Source of the DNA: Daphnia pulex
Lineage: Eukaryota > Arthropoda > Branchiopoda > Diplostraca > Daphniidae
Direction: 5' to 3'
Assembly: GCF_021134715.1 (NCBI RefSeq)
Contig: NC_060026.1
Span: 2,728,001-2,792,000 of the forward strand
Length of the DNA stretch: 64,000 nucleotides
The notes under the pieces are model-generated. The model saw nothing but the letters and a program-made list of their open reading frames with translations, did not search any database and was not told the origin of the DNA. Positions 49,600 through 62,134 of the stretch are shown one piece after another (position 1 is the stretch's first letter; each line of letters begins with the position of its first letter). The position numbers were made by a program, and so were the translations under genes.

Positions 49600-51740
49600 C
49601 TCAATGCGCACATTCAAGTATAATTGCTTTTCATTCACGGCCAGTCAACTTCCCAATTCTTTCCTTTTCAAGGGGGAAACCAAGTATCGTCTACAGGCAA
49701 ATGTCAAGTTGGTTATTGCACGAAACGAATATCACATTCAAATCAATATGCAAATAAGACCCGTCGAAATGTCACCAACGACTGTGTACAGACTTTGATG
49801 ACTTTTGCAAGTTTAGCTGCCCGTCAAATCTTGATTGGATGAGGGGGAAAAAAAGGATTTCAAATTTCAAGTTCGTCTGCAACGATTGCTTTATGAATTT
49901 GAAAAAAAAAATACAACTTTCGAGGTATAACGTGTGCTATATCCGCAGTAAGTTTTCGTTTCCATATAGTTAGCCCGGACAACGTCTACACATTAACTAT
50001 TCGTCAAAGTGTAGTATTATATTTTTGATCGCGGAGAAATACCGGGAATAAATCTCACGTTCCCCATCCTCGTGGATATCAATGTTATATAAGATAACAA
50101 CTCGGTTGCCATGTGCCGTCGGCATCACGCGACGTTACGCGAGCATAAACACATAGTAAAAGTTCCACTCAATTTCTTAAAAAAGAAATGAGGAGACGTG
50201 CATATATCGATCGTCACGTTTTTTCTCCGCACGACACACGTGTGCGCTATCTGGAAAACGAATTAAGGACTCGTGATTAATAAATAAATAAAAAAAGATT
50301 GGATCTCAAATCTTCCAAACTAATTGTTTTTTTTTTTCTTTTTTTCTGTTAATCTTGAAAAATATTTTTTTATTCCAATCACTGAACATGATGGAGACGC
50401 AGGCACAGAGCGAACCGGTAAATTATTTATAGAGAGAGGTACAATAGAGAGCACCTGTGGCCATTGTTCTGAAGGTCATCCCCATACGTACGTAAAAGAA
50501 AAAAACAATAAAAGCTGGTCCTTATATTAAAAAAAAAGTACCGACCGGGAGATTCGACTGTTATTTAGATAAAACGTCACCGGAAGTCACCGGAAGTTTA
50601 AATTTAAAAAGTAAAATTATCATTAACGACTACCCCCTTTTCCCACGTTACCTTCATGCGTCACTCGGTGGTTCCCTACGTTGCAGATGCCATTGTAATT
50701 CCAATTCAAACATCAATTCGAGAGAGCTAGTTTGGTTGTCATTTTGAATGACTCGAACGTCAGACTTTTCACAAAGACAATGGCCACCACCACCAAATTA
50801 TTCAAGCCAACAATCTCAACTGACTTTCGGCCAGAAGAATAGAATTTCAAAGTTGTCTCGACGGGTGAAGGGCGTCGATCGAAGGAGACATAGAAATGAC
50901 CGTCTTGAATCATTTAAACAATAGACAAATGTCAAAAAAACAAAACAAACAAAACAAGTTGGAATAACAAACGAGAGCAAGTGCACAAGTTGCCGGATGT
51001 TGTGCGATCAATATGAGAGAGACACTACAGCATTTCTTTTGTGTGTGTGTGCTGTGTGTGTGTGTGTGTAAAGACGTGCTGTCGCAGCTCGGAAAACATA
51101 TTGTATAGCCTTAAGATATTCAGTAATTGGATCTCTTCAGATAATAGACTTTTGGGTTGGACGATGATACAACACACGTGCACAGTGTGGCTTTTAGAGC
51201 TTGTTATTGCGTTTCTTTTCAAACTCTTAATTGGTACTTTGCAGTTGACTTTTTAATAGCTGATATTACCAAAGTTTTATTCGCAAATGACGCACGAGCT
51301 TCGCATGCCAATCAGTCGATCCTGTCACACAGGATAAGCATCAAACGAAGGAAGGAAATTGAATATCTGCAATCTATGATGCGGAATTTTCGTTGTACGT
51401 CTTTTGAAAAATAATTTGGCGATTCATTAAAAAGATCTAAAGCTTATATTATCAGATATTCAACACTAAGTATCCCCCCCCCCCCACCCGCTGGTGCTGT
51501 TTAGCTACTTCAATGTATTCCGAGATCATTCGTTGCTATAAGCTCGTTTATAACAGAGCTTCAGGTTATTGCGAGCTTTGTGGCACACTGTCCGATCCGT
51601 CTGGATACGTCCATGTTATACCGAGAAATGTTTGCTTACGTATACCGGCCCCTGAACAATGCAACAATCAACCGCACATTGACGTAGGTGGACAGAAATC
51701 GTTTTTTAAAAAACAGATTGCAAGAGAAATGAAATTCTTT
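49600..51740. other. Region without a supportable gene
   Basis: Contains (TG)n at 51041-51069 and a poly-C run near 51475-51486. The plus-strand frame at 51513-51743 with four Cys (GYCELCGTLSDPSGYVHV) and the one at 50324-50530 (STCGHCSEGHPHTY) are bounded by weak splice-like sites only. No gene is called. Confidence 0.35.
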
Positions 51741-51749
51741 TGATCTTAC

Positions 51750-52487
51750 CTTTGTCCGGGATTTTACTTTCTGCTGGGCCGCAACCCCTTCAACTGGAAA
51801 CACGCACGTCCCACGACCGGCTTCAGACTGAAAATGAGGAAAAGAGAAACAAGTGAATAACATTTTTGCGAGGCGGGAAAATGGCATTAATTTCGGCCAT
51901 TTTGCATCGCTATTGTCGCTAGGGTAAAAAAACCGTCTAACCCCGCTAGATAAAATGTAGAAAAAAAAACTTAATTAAAGAATCCTTTTCTACGAAAAAA
52001 TTTAAAATGTAATCAATTTTTTTTATCCTGGCGACAACAAAGCCCGTTTCAGAGAATCAGACCCGAGAATTTACAATCTAAAAATCCAACAAAAATCTCA
52101 ATCTCAGATATTGTTATGTTTCCACTGAATTTTGATAAGAAAACTTTGCTTACGCAAACAACGGCTAACCTTTCCTGTTCGTGACAACTCTCCGTGTGCA
52201 CATAGAAACACTTTTCCTGAATAGATTTCTATTTTTTAAATCTCAATAACGCACAACAGAATAACATTAATTCGATCCCTTTCTGCAATTTGAAACAATT
52301 CCTCTGCAATTGAATTTCACTGTGGCAATTCGCAAGTAAACGTTGAAGTTGCAAGGGCGGAGATAAATGATATGAAATTACCAGAAAACTATACACTTAC
52401 TAATATTGGAGGACCCATAGTCTTGTTGGAAATGTCGTTCGTTTCTGGTCGGATGGCGCCGGGTGGAAGCAAGTCGTCCGTTATCAT
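51750..52487 (-). CDS. Putative 5' exons of an unidentified minus-strand gene
   Basis: Exon 1 (52487 down to 52401) starts with ATG and reads MITDDLLPPGAIRPETNDIS, ending at a strong GTAAGTG donor. Exon 2 (51827 down to 51750) follows a pyrimidine-rich CATTTTCAG acceptor, reads SEAGRGTCVFPVEGVAAQQK, and ends at a GTAAGA donor. Both are phase 0-0 and open, 55 codons together. No downstream exon could be assigned. An N-terminus with an NKT glycosylation site would suit a membrane protein. The opsin downstream on the same strand is the nearest possible continuation (speculative). Confidence 0.35.
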
Positions 52488-52858
52488 GATCTTTGAAAAC
52501 GCGTTGAAAAATTAATGATCATGTGTACATACAGAAAAGAACTACCAAACACCACATAAACAAGTCGACCGAATAATGGGAAGATATTCAGAAAGGTTTT
52601 AGATATTTTATGGGTGAAAGAGAGTGATTAGTGTAACAGACTCGTCGTTCAGTATTCTTTCTCGAATATACTGAAAGGACGTTGCCAAGCAACTGTGATT
52701 TAGGCTACTAGCTATGCTCAATATCAATATAGAGGTCCGTAAACGGCGGGTGGAAGTAAACCATATAGCCTAGGCCTCTAAATGATTTCCAATGTAACGT
52801 CAAAGCTCCGAAGGAAAGTGAAGAAGTCAGACGCTTCGCTGGCATAGGTGCCCCAGAA

Positions 52859-55033
52859 ATGGATATCAATTTAACTGTAATTATTGTGATGATTTGGTCC
52901 AACTATTGGACAGTTGGCTACTCATCAAATTCTGTCTCGGAGAATCCGCTCAATGGCCAACATTTCCGTGTTATCTGGGTAAGTTTGAAAAAAATCTTCA
53001 ATTATAATCAACTATGGTTTTAGCTTGTAATAAAATTATCAGAAATTTTTTAAAATTTGCAATTCCAGCCTTTGTGGAGTGGTAATCCTAAAGGAATGCT
53101 TGGACCACTCAAAGGAGGTGTAGCGCTCGATTACCTGGCAGCCCGTTTGAACTTTACGTAAACATTAAAACAATTGTTGAATAATTAAATTCCAAATGAC
53201 CATTGCACGAATCTCATGAAATCCAAATGATTCCAGGTACGAGATGGTCCGCGTAACGGAAAACAGATTGGAACCAGCGGGGAAAGAAAAGGGACTTTTC
53301 AACTATTTGTGGGATCAGGTCAATCATTTTGAATTTCGCCAACGCTATCAACAGGAAATTAATTACATTAAAATTAAAATTTTAGAAAGCTGACTTTCTG
53401 ATTCAAGATGTGGTGCAAACATTCGATCGCCATAAATTCGTTGATTTGACTGTGCCTTGGATCTTCGGCTCGTTTGCATTACTTATGGCCGTCCAGGACG
53501 ACACGGCCAATATCGACGCTGTCATCAAACCGTTCCAATGGCCGGTATTTGCATTGAATATTTTACATTCAACGATTTGGATGAGTAGAAACACTATTAC
53601 CTCATATTACAGATATGGTTAGGACTTGCCATTGCAGTTTTTTGCGTCATCTTTGTTCTAAATCTTTTACAACGATGTTACGCATATCGTTCTCCATCTC
53701 AAACGACTCCAACGTCAATAGAACTTTCAGACACAAATCCAAACCTGTTGAATAACCGTCGTGCCCCACTCATTGGACAGCAATATCTCTACGTGCTTGG
53801 CAATTTGTTGTCGCAAGGTTTAATGAATTAATTATTCAGGATGCAAACCGTCTATCTATTTGAATTAACACAGGTGTTCCTGACCCATCAAATCGCCTAT
53901 CCTTTCGCCTTGTGGCTGGCGTTTGGAGTCTGGCCGCTTTCATCTTCGTCCAAGCCTACACTTCGACGCTCATCACCTACGTCGTGACTCCGGTGAATCC
54001 CCCGCTAGTCAGTTCGGCTTACGACTTGGTTGACAAGAAGGATATCAACGTACTCGTCAGGAAATCGGGGGCTTTAGACATCATGTTTTCGGCATGCATT
54101 TCAAATTTCGTTTCAGTCATCTGTTTTGTTTTCATTCGCTGTCATTGTTGCCCTGTCATCTCCCATAAAAACAGAATCCGGACAATTCAAAGTTACTGGG
54201 GAGGACTCTACGCGACAGAATCAATTCTTTCCCGCAATCTCGGTGCACGTCGACATCGGAATGCGTCAAGTTACTTTCTCCGGGGTCAAGAAACATTTTC
54301 ATAGATGTAAAGTGTTAATTTTCTCCTTTGAACCTTAAAAATAATCCGGAAGCGATGAGAAAACAAGGTATCTGATTGAATTCCTCTAGGGAACAGCTTA
54401 CCTGATGGACGCCATCAGAGAAGATTTTAACAAGACAAGGAAATGCAATTTGCTTTTGTTAAAAGACGCCATTGTTGGAAGTACTGTCGAAATCTCTCTA
54501 ATAGCCTTGCCCAAGAACAGCAAATACACGAAAACTATCAGTAAAGCGTAAGTATATAAAGATGAGGCCTAAATAAAATGTTCTTATAGAAAATGAAACT
54601 AAAATTTTCAAAATTTTCAAAAAGAATGTTGGAACTCATTCAAACTGGCATTATAGACCACTGGGATTTGTGGTTCCGACCGATGCCTCTCCAATGCCTA
54701 CCAAATTTCAAAAGCGTTTACAAACCGAAAAACAGCAAAACCTTGAAAATGAAAAATAATCCGCCGGCTCTTTCGCTCAAAAATTTGACCGGAGCTTTTA
54801 TCGTCCTGGTTTTTGGATTCAGCATTTCACTTTTGGCTTTTCTAGGAGAGCAGATCGTCTCGATGCCCGAACGCCACCGTCAACGATTACAGCGAGCCCA
54901 GAATAAAGTTGTAAAACAGTCGAGTAAAATTGATAAGAAAGAAGAGCCTAGTAATGAAATGGATGTTGCTGGAGTAGATAAGACAGGCGATATTGAAGTC
55001 AAATTAAATCGTCAAAAGATGTTTACTTCATAA
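52859..55033 (+). CDS. Divergent ionotropic receptor (IR, variant ionotropic glutamate receptor)
   Basis: Chemosensory ligand-gated channel subunit. Exons 52859-52978, 53069-53157, 53237-53318, 53386-53544, 53613-53817, 53874-54109, 54175-54306, 54390-54547 and 54625-55033; 529 residues. A signal peptide (LTVIIVMIWSNYW) leads directly into the ligand-binding lobe, with no amino-terminal domain, as usual for IRs. S1 contains GPLKGGVALDYLAARLNFTY and FVDLTVPWIFGSFALLMAV. TM1 is WLGLAIAVFCVIFVLNLL. The pore-following helix is SLAAFIFVQAYTSTLITYVV, an IR version of the SYTANLAAF motif. S2 includes SRCTSTSECVKLL, AYLMDAIREDFNKTRKCNL and ALPKNSKYTKTISKA. TM3 is AFIVLVFGFSISLLAFLGE, with a basic, charged tail. 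The donor of exon 6 (GTTTCA at 54110) is weak, so that boundary is uncertain. AATAAA occurs near 55183. Confidence 0.88.
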
Positions 55034-56348
55034 GAGGAAGTTTTAGAGTCGGCAATGTTAGACTGACGTGTGAAACATAATTTAAAAATTCTTGGGCTCA
55101 TCTTTTTTAAGTAAAAACGCAAACACCTTTTTGTCCCTCCCAGTTGAGTTTTGCACTTACACACGCCTACAATATCAAAGTAAATAAATGATGACAACAC
55201 AAGACTTTCATCTGCAAGTTCTTTTCGTTTGTTATTCTAATCTCGTATTACTTTGTCTGTCTGAGTACTAAAGAACGTTCGAAAGTAAACTTTAAATTCC
55301 ACCGGTGTCGTTTGGTGCATCGACATTTTCTTTGACATATTGTTATGTGTATAGGATTGATTCATCTTTGGACTTTAACTTAGTAAGGGGACCTGTTTTA
55401 GTACAGTTACAGAAATAAGACTAAAATAGTCAAACGTGTTTGGGCTGGAATAGGGAGAAGAAGGAAAAAATAAACATGTTTCTTGAATGATTTTTTAATC
55501 CTGGGCGGAGAATGAACACCATTGAGGACGTTGCCGGAATCATTCTTTAGACGGAATGACGGAATCATTTCTTCTTTGAAAAGGATCCTCGAAAACCGTT
55601 TGATTCACGTTCAGTCGTTCAGCATCATTCAGAGTGACGAAGCGATTCGTTTTTGTGGTTTTTGTTCTTTCGATTCTATTCATCTGAGGCATTAAAATTT
55701 GGGCTTCTATCTCGATAAACACATTTCCGCTTGATAGGAAGACCATGGCATTTCCGGTGAACTTTTCACATAACCACGTCGCAATATGATAACCAAAATA
55801 TGTTATTATAAATTTTACATTTATGGATTTCGATTTTTTGTTTTTCGCTTTGTTGACTTCATGCTTTCTGTGGTTACTCTTTTCCCTAGTTTTTGACAAA
55901 AATCTTGGTCGCAAAGTGCTTCTTTATCGGTTTTATGGGGGAAAAAAAAGAAAGGGCAAAACATGCGTAACCAACGTCAAACACACAATAAGTGGCAGAA
56001 TTGCGACGCTGCAAGCACTTTTGTTTGCTTGACGAAGGGCTGGAGACTTGATGTGTGCTGTGGACACACTCCTTAATAGGTAATAGCTGACAAGCTCCCA
56101 GACGGGAGCACGTGATCAACACGACATCCAAACAGATCGTCTGGAAACTGACCTCTAGTCTGTGCCCGCAAGCACAGCCACGTCAGCATCTCTTGAGGAG
56201 TACTTCAGCAGAGTCTAGCTCACTAGCTGAGACTCCACAAGCACTCTACTACGTACACTGCGTGCAACAACTATCATTTTTGTGTCGTTACGGCTTAATA
56301 CAGGCTGTACCTCCACGTAACACCAGTACTTACATTTTTCTCATCTGA
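55034..56348. other. Spacer between the IR gene and the kinase gene
   Basis: Contains the IR 3'UTR. A minus-strand open frame (55914-55540) would encode KFIITYFGYHIATWLCEKF and a hydrophilic tail, but its only apparent start is TTG and no partner exon or family was recognised. The last 300 bases probably hold the kinase gene's leader; no TATA box was seen. Confidence 0.35.
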
Positions 56349-56486
56349 TTGTGGCTTACCAAAATCCTGAACGCAACTGAGAGGGAACTCTTGTTAACAG
56401 ACACATCGCAAAGTGAAGAACTACTACGAGTTAAGAATAATTTATTGAAGAAACCTTCTAGCGCCAGTGGCTTAATACACACCAAA

Positions 56487-59400
56487 ATGAAATTCAGTTT
56501 TGATCCTTCTGAAGTATTGGGAAGGGGAGGTTATGGAAAAGTGTTTAAAGGGTTCTGGGGAGATCAGCCAGTGGCCGTGAAACGAATCGAATTAACAAGC
56601 GACGAACAAGAGGAAAAGAGTTTGCGAGAGCTTGATCATGAAAACGTGATAAAACTTTTCTACGCAGAAAGTGATGAAAATTTCAGGTAACATATTTACT
56701 TTTATGCAAAGATGATTACCTGTTTTTTAAATAAAATAACATCTCTAACGCAGATATTATGTCCTGGAATTATGTGAAGCTTCTTTAGACAAATTATTCT
56801 TGCCATATGGAGATCCTAAAATATACTTAGGGCCCATCCCTTCGCCAGAGGACGTTCTTAGACAGATGGCCATCGGACTGGCATACATTCACGAACAGGA
56901 GCTTGCTCATCGTGATGTGAAACCAGAAAATGTCCTTATCTCATCGACTAAGGATGTTGTACTGATGAAATGGGCTGATTTCGGGTTAAGTAAAACCATC
57001 AATAAAAGAGAAGATGCAACGCGTGGAGTTCAAGGAACTAAGAAATGGCTTGCACCCGAGTTATTGGAATCGTCAAGTGGAACAACACTATCGAGGTATC
57101 AAAGAAGTACAGTAAAGAGAGATGTCTTTGCAGAAGGTTCCGTCTTTGCTTACTTCCTTACTGATGGCGAACATCCTTTCGGCACTGAACGTTCGGAAAT
57201 ATCGGATAACGTTAAAAAAATAATCCAGTTAATTTGACCAGTATGTTTTACTGTATTCTATCAGATTTAAATGCGCTAATCAATTTCTTTGACGGTTTCT
57301 AGGTATTCGGTCTTCACAGGCTAAAAAGTTAATTGGCAAAATGTTGGCCAGAAATCCAGAAGACAGAATAAATTCGTCCGATGTTGTTAAAGAACTCGCG
57401 GATATAAACGACCAGGTAAGTTAAGACAAATTGATGCAAAATACTCTGATTGATCTTTTGTTTTCCAATTTTGCTTCAGTTAAAAGAAGATCTCAAATAT
57501 GTAGATAGCATGGTGCCATCAGTTTATCGAATCAAAAACGAACTGGGATCTGGAGGTTTTGGGAGCGTCTGGGAAGGAGTTTGGCGACGTCAGAAAGTGG
57601 CCGTTAAAAAAATGATAATTTCTGACTTTACAAAGTTATGCCGTGAAAGAGAAGAAAGCTTGCTAAAGCTTAATCATCCTAATGTCGTTAAGATGTACCA
57701 CATTGAAAGTAATTTAGATTATAAGTAAGTCTATAAATAATATATTGCAATATCATAGATATTTGGGAATTTTTTTAAAGTAAGTTTTTTAAATGCTTAG
57801 ATATTTCGCCTTGGAACTCTGCGATGCCTCGTTAGACAGATTATTCCTAAAAGGTGTCGAACAAGAAAAATACAGGGGGCCAAGACTGCAAGATATGCCT
57901 TTACCACAAAATGTGTTTTCCCAATTGGCCGAAGGAATGGCTTACATCCACGAAAAGGGTATAACTCACCGATGTAAAGCCTGCAAATGTGCTTTTCTAC
58001 GTCAGGTATAAGAATCAAGAATCAGAATCCGATCAGAAACAGATCGATCAAGTTATTTTCAAATGGGCTGATTTTGGAACAAGCAAAAAAGTGGACAGAT
58101 TAACAGGAAATTGCTCAACGACTGGATGGAAATTTTCACTGATCTGGTGCGCACCTGAAGTGTTGAAAATTGTCGCAAACGAAAGCTCTCCGTCTGCAGG
58201 AATTAAAAGCGACGTTTTTTCAGAGGGCTTGATATTTTCATGTTATTTACTTAAAGGTGAACATCCTTACGGAGATTTGAAAGACTTCCTAGGCACAGGA
58301 AACAATCTGAGGAAAAATGAACCGCAAAAATTAAATAGTAATGTCCCGATATAACTGTTGTTTCCAGCAAATATTTACTTAACAAGCAAATGGTCATTTA
58401 CTCGACCCTTTTATACAGAAATACCTACTGAGCATAAAATGTTTAAAGAGTTGATCGAAACAATGTTAAAAACGGATCCTACTAAAAGGCCTTCATCGGA
58501 AGAAGTGGCCGAGAAACTTGCATCATTTGTAAACCTAGCTGCGCTTGATGCTGCTTCGAATTACTCAAGGTAGGACACATTATCACTACATAATATCGCA
58601 TAGTATCAAACACTTCATTTATCCCTGCATAAAATTCAATTTTTATCAAATTATTAAAGAGGTTTAATATGCTAAGTTGGTGTGTAAAAAACCACCATCG
58701 CAAATTTTCTTGATTTATGTGTTTAATATTTACTTCTAGTTCATCGAGAAAAATCCCAACAATAACATTCGATAGAAGAACAAAACTTGGAATTGGGCGA
58801 TATGGGACCGTATTTAAGGGAAATTACGGTAGTGTGGGACCAGTGGCAGTTAAAAGAATTCAACTGGATTATTCTAATGACCGAGAAGAGTCGCATATGA
58901 TTTTAAATCATCAAAATAACACTTGTCAATACCTCGTCAAACTTTATCACGTTGAAAACGACGAAGATTTCAAGTACGTCATTTAATCCAAGACATCATC
59001 TTGTCTCGGTAAAATATCATTGATGAGTACTTGATGCATTTTCTTACTAGGTATTTCGCATTGGAATTATGTACCGCATCACTGGATCAACTGTTTTTGC
59101 CTGGTAACGATCCCCGAAAGTACAATGGGCGAAAACCAAACATTTGTGAGGTTATTTACCAGTTAGCTTTTGGGCTGGAGTATATCCATTCAAAAAATAT
59201 TGTCTACCGAAATATTAAACCCGAGAATGTTTTAATATCCGTCGACACTACTAGCACGAAAATAACAATGAAATGGGCAGATTTCGGATTCAGCAAATCC
59301 AAAAGTGAACAGGGAAGTTGGTCATTTTCAGGAAAAGTTGTTAACCAAACACCGAATTGGTTGGCACCTGAGTTACTAGACCAATCCTATGAAGAAAGAA

Positions 59401-60429
59401 CAAAAGAAAATACAAAAATGAGTGATATATTCGCAGAAGGGCTTCTCTTTGGCTACTTTCTTTTAGAGGGCCGACATCCCTTTGGCTCACGTTTTGAAAT
59501 TACGAGAAACATACTCTGCAACGACAAAGTTTATTTTGAACGTAAGACAAGAATTTTTCCAATAGAATTCTAATTCCAGGAATTGTTTTCCACGTTACAT
59601 ACTTCGCTTTATTTTACAGAGATTGAATCAAGCTGCTACCGTGACATAATTTTGAAAATGTTGGAACCCAATCCTCAGGATCGAATTACATCATCAAACT
59701 TGGTAGCATTTTTTCAATCAAAGGAAGAAGACGTAAGATAATTTACATGCTTTAAACGATTCTATATATAGCTAATAGCGTGAATATTAATTATAATGTT
59801 TTGGAATGCAGTTGGAAAGAAAACTATTTGTCTTATTGGAGAAAACGCCTCTAAACTTGAATGAAATCGGAAATGTTATTCGCGAAGGCGTGAACATCAA
59901 TTGCGTCAATGAACATGGATTGACACCACTCTTTTGCCTCACACAGAAGGAAAAGGATGATTTGATGCAAGTTATTCCACTTTTGCTTCAACACGGAATC
60001 GACGTTAATCACAAGGATGAAGATGGATGGAATGTCCTTTTTTTCTTGTGTCGCTACTATCAGAAAGATAACCTGATCAAAATCATTGAACTTCTGTTGG
60101 AACATGGCATCGACGTTAATTGTAAAGACAATAACGGGAAGAACGTTCTCCATTTGTTATGCAAATATTATCAGAAAGAAAATCTAGTCGGAATTATTAG
60201 ACTTCTGACAGCACATGACTTTGACGTTAATTTAAAAAACAAGGAGAACATTCTTCATTTCTATGAGTATGAGGGAGAAAACTTCATTGATATTGTCGAA
60301 GTTTTCATCGAAAAAGGTGTGGAAGTGGTTTCGGGAGGAATCAACGCAAGACGCATGGTTCGTAACAAAAAGTATCCCAAAAGGTCGAATGTCGAAAAAA
60401 TAATTGAATTAATGGATAAAAAATGTTAA
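56487..60429 (+). CDS. Triple IRE1-like kinase with C-terminal ankyrin repeats (two frame disruptions as written)
   Basis: Exons 56487-56686, 56754-57240, 57303-57415, 57480-57724, 57801-58337, 58419-58569, 58740-58973, 59051-59541, 59620-59732 and 59812-60429. Three kinase domains of the IRE1/RNase L type lie in one transcript, linked through in-phase introns. K1: GRGGYGKVFKG, VAVKRIEL, HRDVKPENVLI, WADFGLSK, WLAPEL. K2: GSGGFGSVWEG, VAVKKM, WADFGTSK, WCAPEV. K3: GIGRYGTVFKG, VAVKRIQL, YRNIKPENVLI (catalytic Asp lost), WADFGFSK, WLAPEL. The last exon (about 205 residues) holds about four ankyrin-like repeats (for example GIDVNHKDEDGWNVLFFLC) where IRE1 has its KEN RNase. A 7-A run (57214-57220) shifts frame before exon 3, and 2 nt are missing in the K2 HRD codons (57971/57972). 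Allowing both, total coding length is divisible by three (about 1063 codons). The open frame extends back to 56349 without ATG, so the true start may be upstream. Confidence 0.82.
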
Positions 60430-61912
60430 AACGTCAAATTATTCAATTATCAATTCAGAAAATATACACTACAATATACACAATATACACTATTTGTATG
60501 TGTGTACGCGCAATATTATCGCAACAAAATCTTTTTTTTATACATACAAATTGTACAGCAAATTCTGGCGTAGTACCTACGGATATCTATTTGACAATAT
60601 CGTCTTTGCTGTTAAGATTCAAAATTCGAACTAAATGCAATTGTGAAACAACTTTGGAATAGCAAGAATAAAATTTTGGGCAAACAAAACATTTCACAGT
60701 TGCAAGTACAGTCTTTTTTGGTAGTTTCATCTAATCGCTTCGAGTAATTGAATGAAAGAGAAGGCTTAAAACGACATAAAAACAAGTATGCGTCACCTTC
60801 TATTGCTTCTATCCCATATTTCCGTTGCTTGTAAAGAAAAAGTTTAGACTGATAACTTTGTCGTAACAAAAGAAAAGGGGAAAAAAGAAAATTCAGTTGA
60901 AAATTTAAAAAAAAACCGGAAACAACAAGTCATCTACCATCGCCTTATTCACGATGACTCGATCAGCTACGAGCATTTAAAAGATACAGCACAGACCGCT
61001 ATCCTCTCAAAAAATTTCCAACATGAGCTTTTACAGATATCGCACCGAAAAAGAAAAGAAAGAAAAAAGAACGTATCTTTAGAAATGCAACGAAAGTCAA
61101 ATTAAGCAGTGGTTAAGAGCTACAGCTCTTGTCATTCGTATACTCCTACGACAAACTGTCGGGCAAAGTCTTCAAGACATATTCCAAATGAAAGATAGGG
61201 AGAGGTAGTGGGTAGAATTGAAAATAAATTAGTGCTATACTATAGTAGACATTAGTCGGAACGAAGTGTTGGTAGAAATATCTCATCTAGTAACTTATAC
61301 ATAAGCCACAAAACATTTTCTTCAAGGGGGATTTCTTGGAAATGACGAAACAGAAGTTTTACCGACAACTACTGACCTGCTGCCCATTTGAGATATGTAC
61401 AAGAGTCAGCAATTTTTCTGCAATAACACGGAAGCTGTCGACTGCTTCCGCAAAAGTTTGTCCCCCTAGCTAAAACCAGCAGCACTAAAGCGAACCGAAT
61501 TTCCAAGGAAGTGTCAAAAAAAGTCAAGCTGCAACCCGATGAAGGCTTCAACACCAATCAAAAAAATATACTTGGCTGCAAGAATGAAGAGAATCATTTT
61601 AGGGTTCCCTGGGATACAACTGAATTATATAAATCCTAACTTTTCAGGTTATTCCTATGACTGCGAAACTGTTCTGATTTCAAGTTATTCAAAACGATGT
61701 CCGATATTGTTATTCTCGATCGATGAAATGGCCTGGTTTATCCGAGATAAAAATTTCTTCTTTCGCTTAACATTCGGACATGAGGACATTTTCAAGAATA
61801 CGCAAATGGCAAAAGAATCTGTGGTGGCTTTAAAAAAATGATATTCATTTGCTCTCCGTATTTTACTGTCAGTTGAGCAACTTGCCAAACCAAACCAGCA
61901 GTTGAGGGATAT

Positions 61913-62134
61913 TTAACGGAAACGAAAATAGGGAATTTTAATATAGGTAACTGTTCCAACCTTGAAGCCTGGGAAATACTGCAGGCTGCCAGGCATCTCC
62001 AAGGACTCCTTCCGCAGAAAAGTTGATACGTCACACGGGATAAGGGGAGCGGCGCCCTCGTGAATGCGTTCCCAAACACATGATTGTACACGAGGAAAAG
62101 AGGTATAGCCCGACATCGGTGGATTCGCCATCAA
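61913..62134 (-). CDS. Putative minus-strand first exon, unknown
   Basis: The minus-strand open frame starts MMANPPMSGYTSFPRVQSC in a fair context and reads LIPCDVSTFLRKESLEMPG before a weak GTTGGA donor-like site near 61962. The composition is protein-like, without low complexity, but I recognise no family and found no second exon. Confidence 0.25.
   Translation of the reverse strand: MMANPPMSGYTSFPRVQSCVWERIHEGAAPLIPCDVSTFLRKESLEMPGSLQYFPGFKVGTVTYIKIPYFRFR

Noticed and set aside
50388-50530. Plus-strand short exon-like segment (MMETQAQSEP before GTAAAT, then a Cys-bearing segment)
   Set aside because: Only one weak donor fits and the second segment does not join in phase with a clear partner; chance is more likely.
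55540-55914. Minus-strand open frame of 124 codons
   Set aside because: It has no ATG at its beginning, no recognised domain and no partner exons; retained only as a note in the spacer description.
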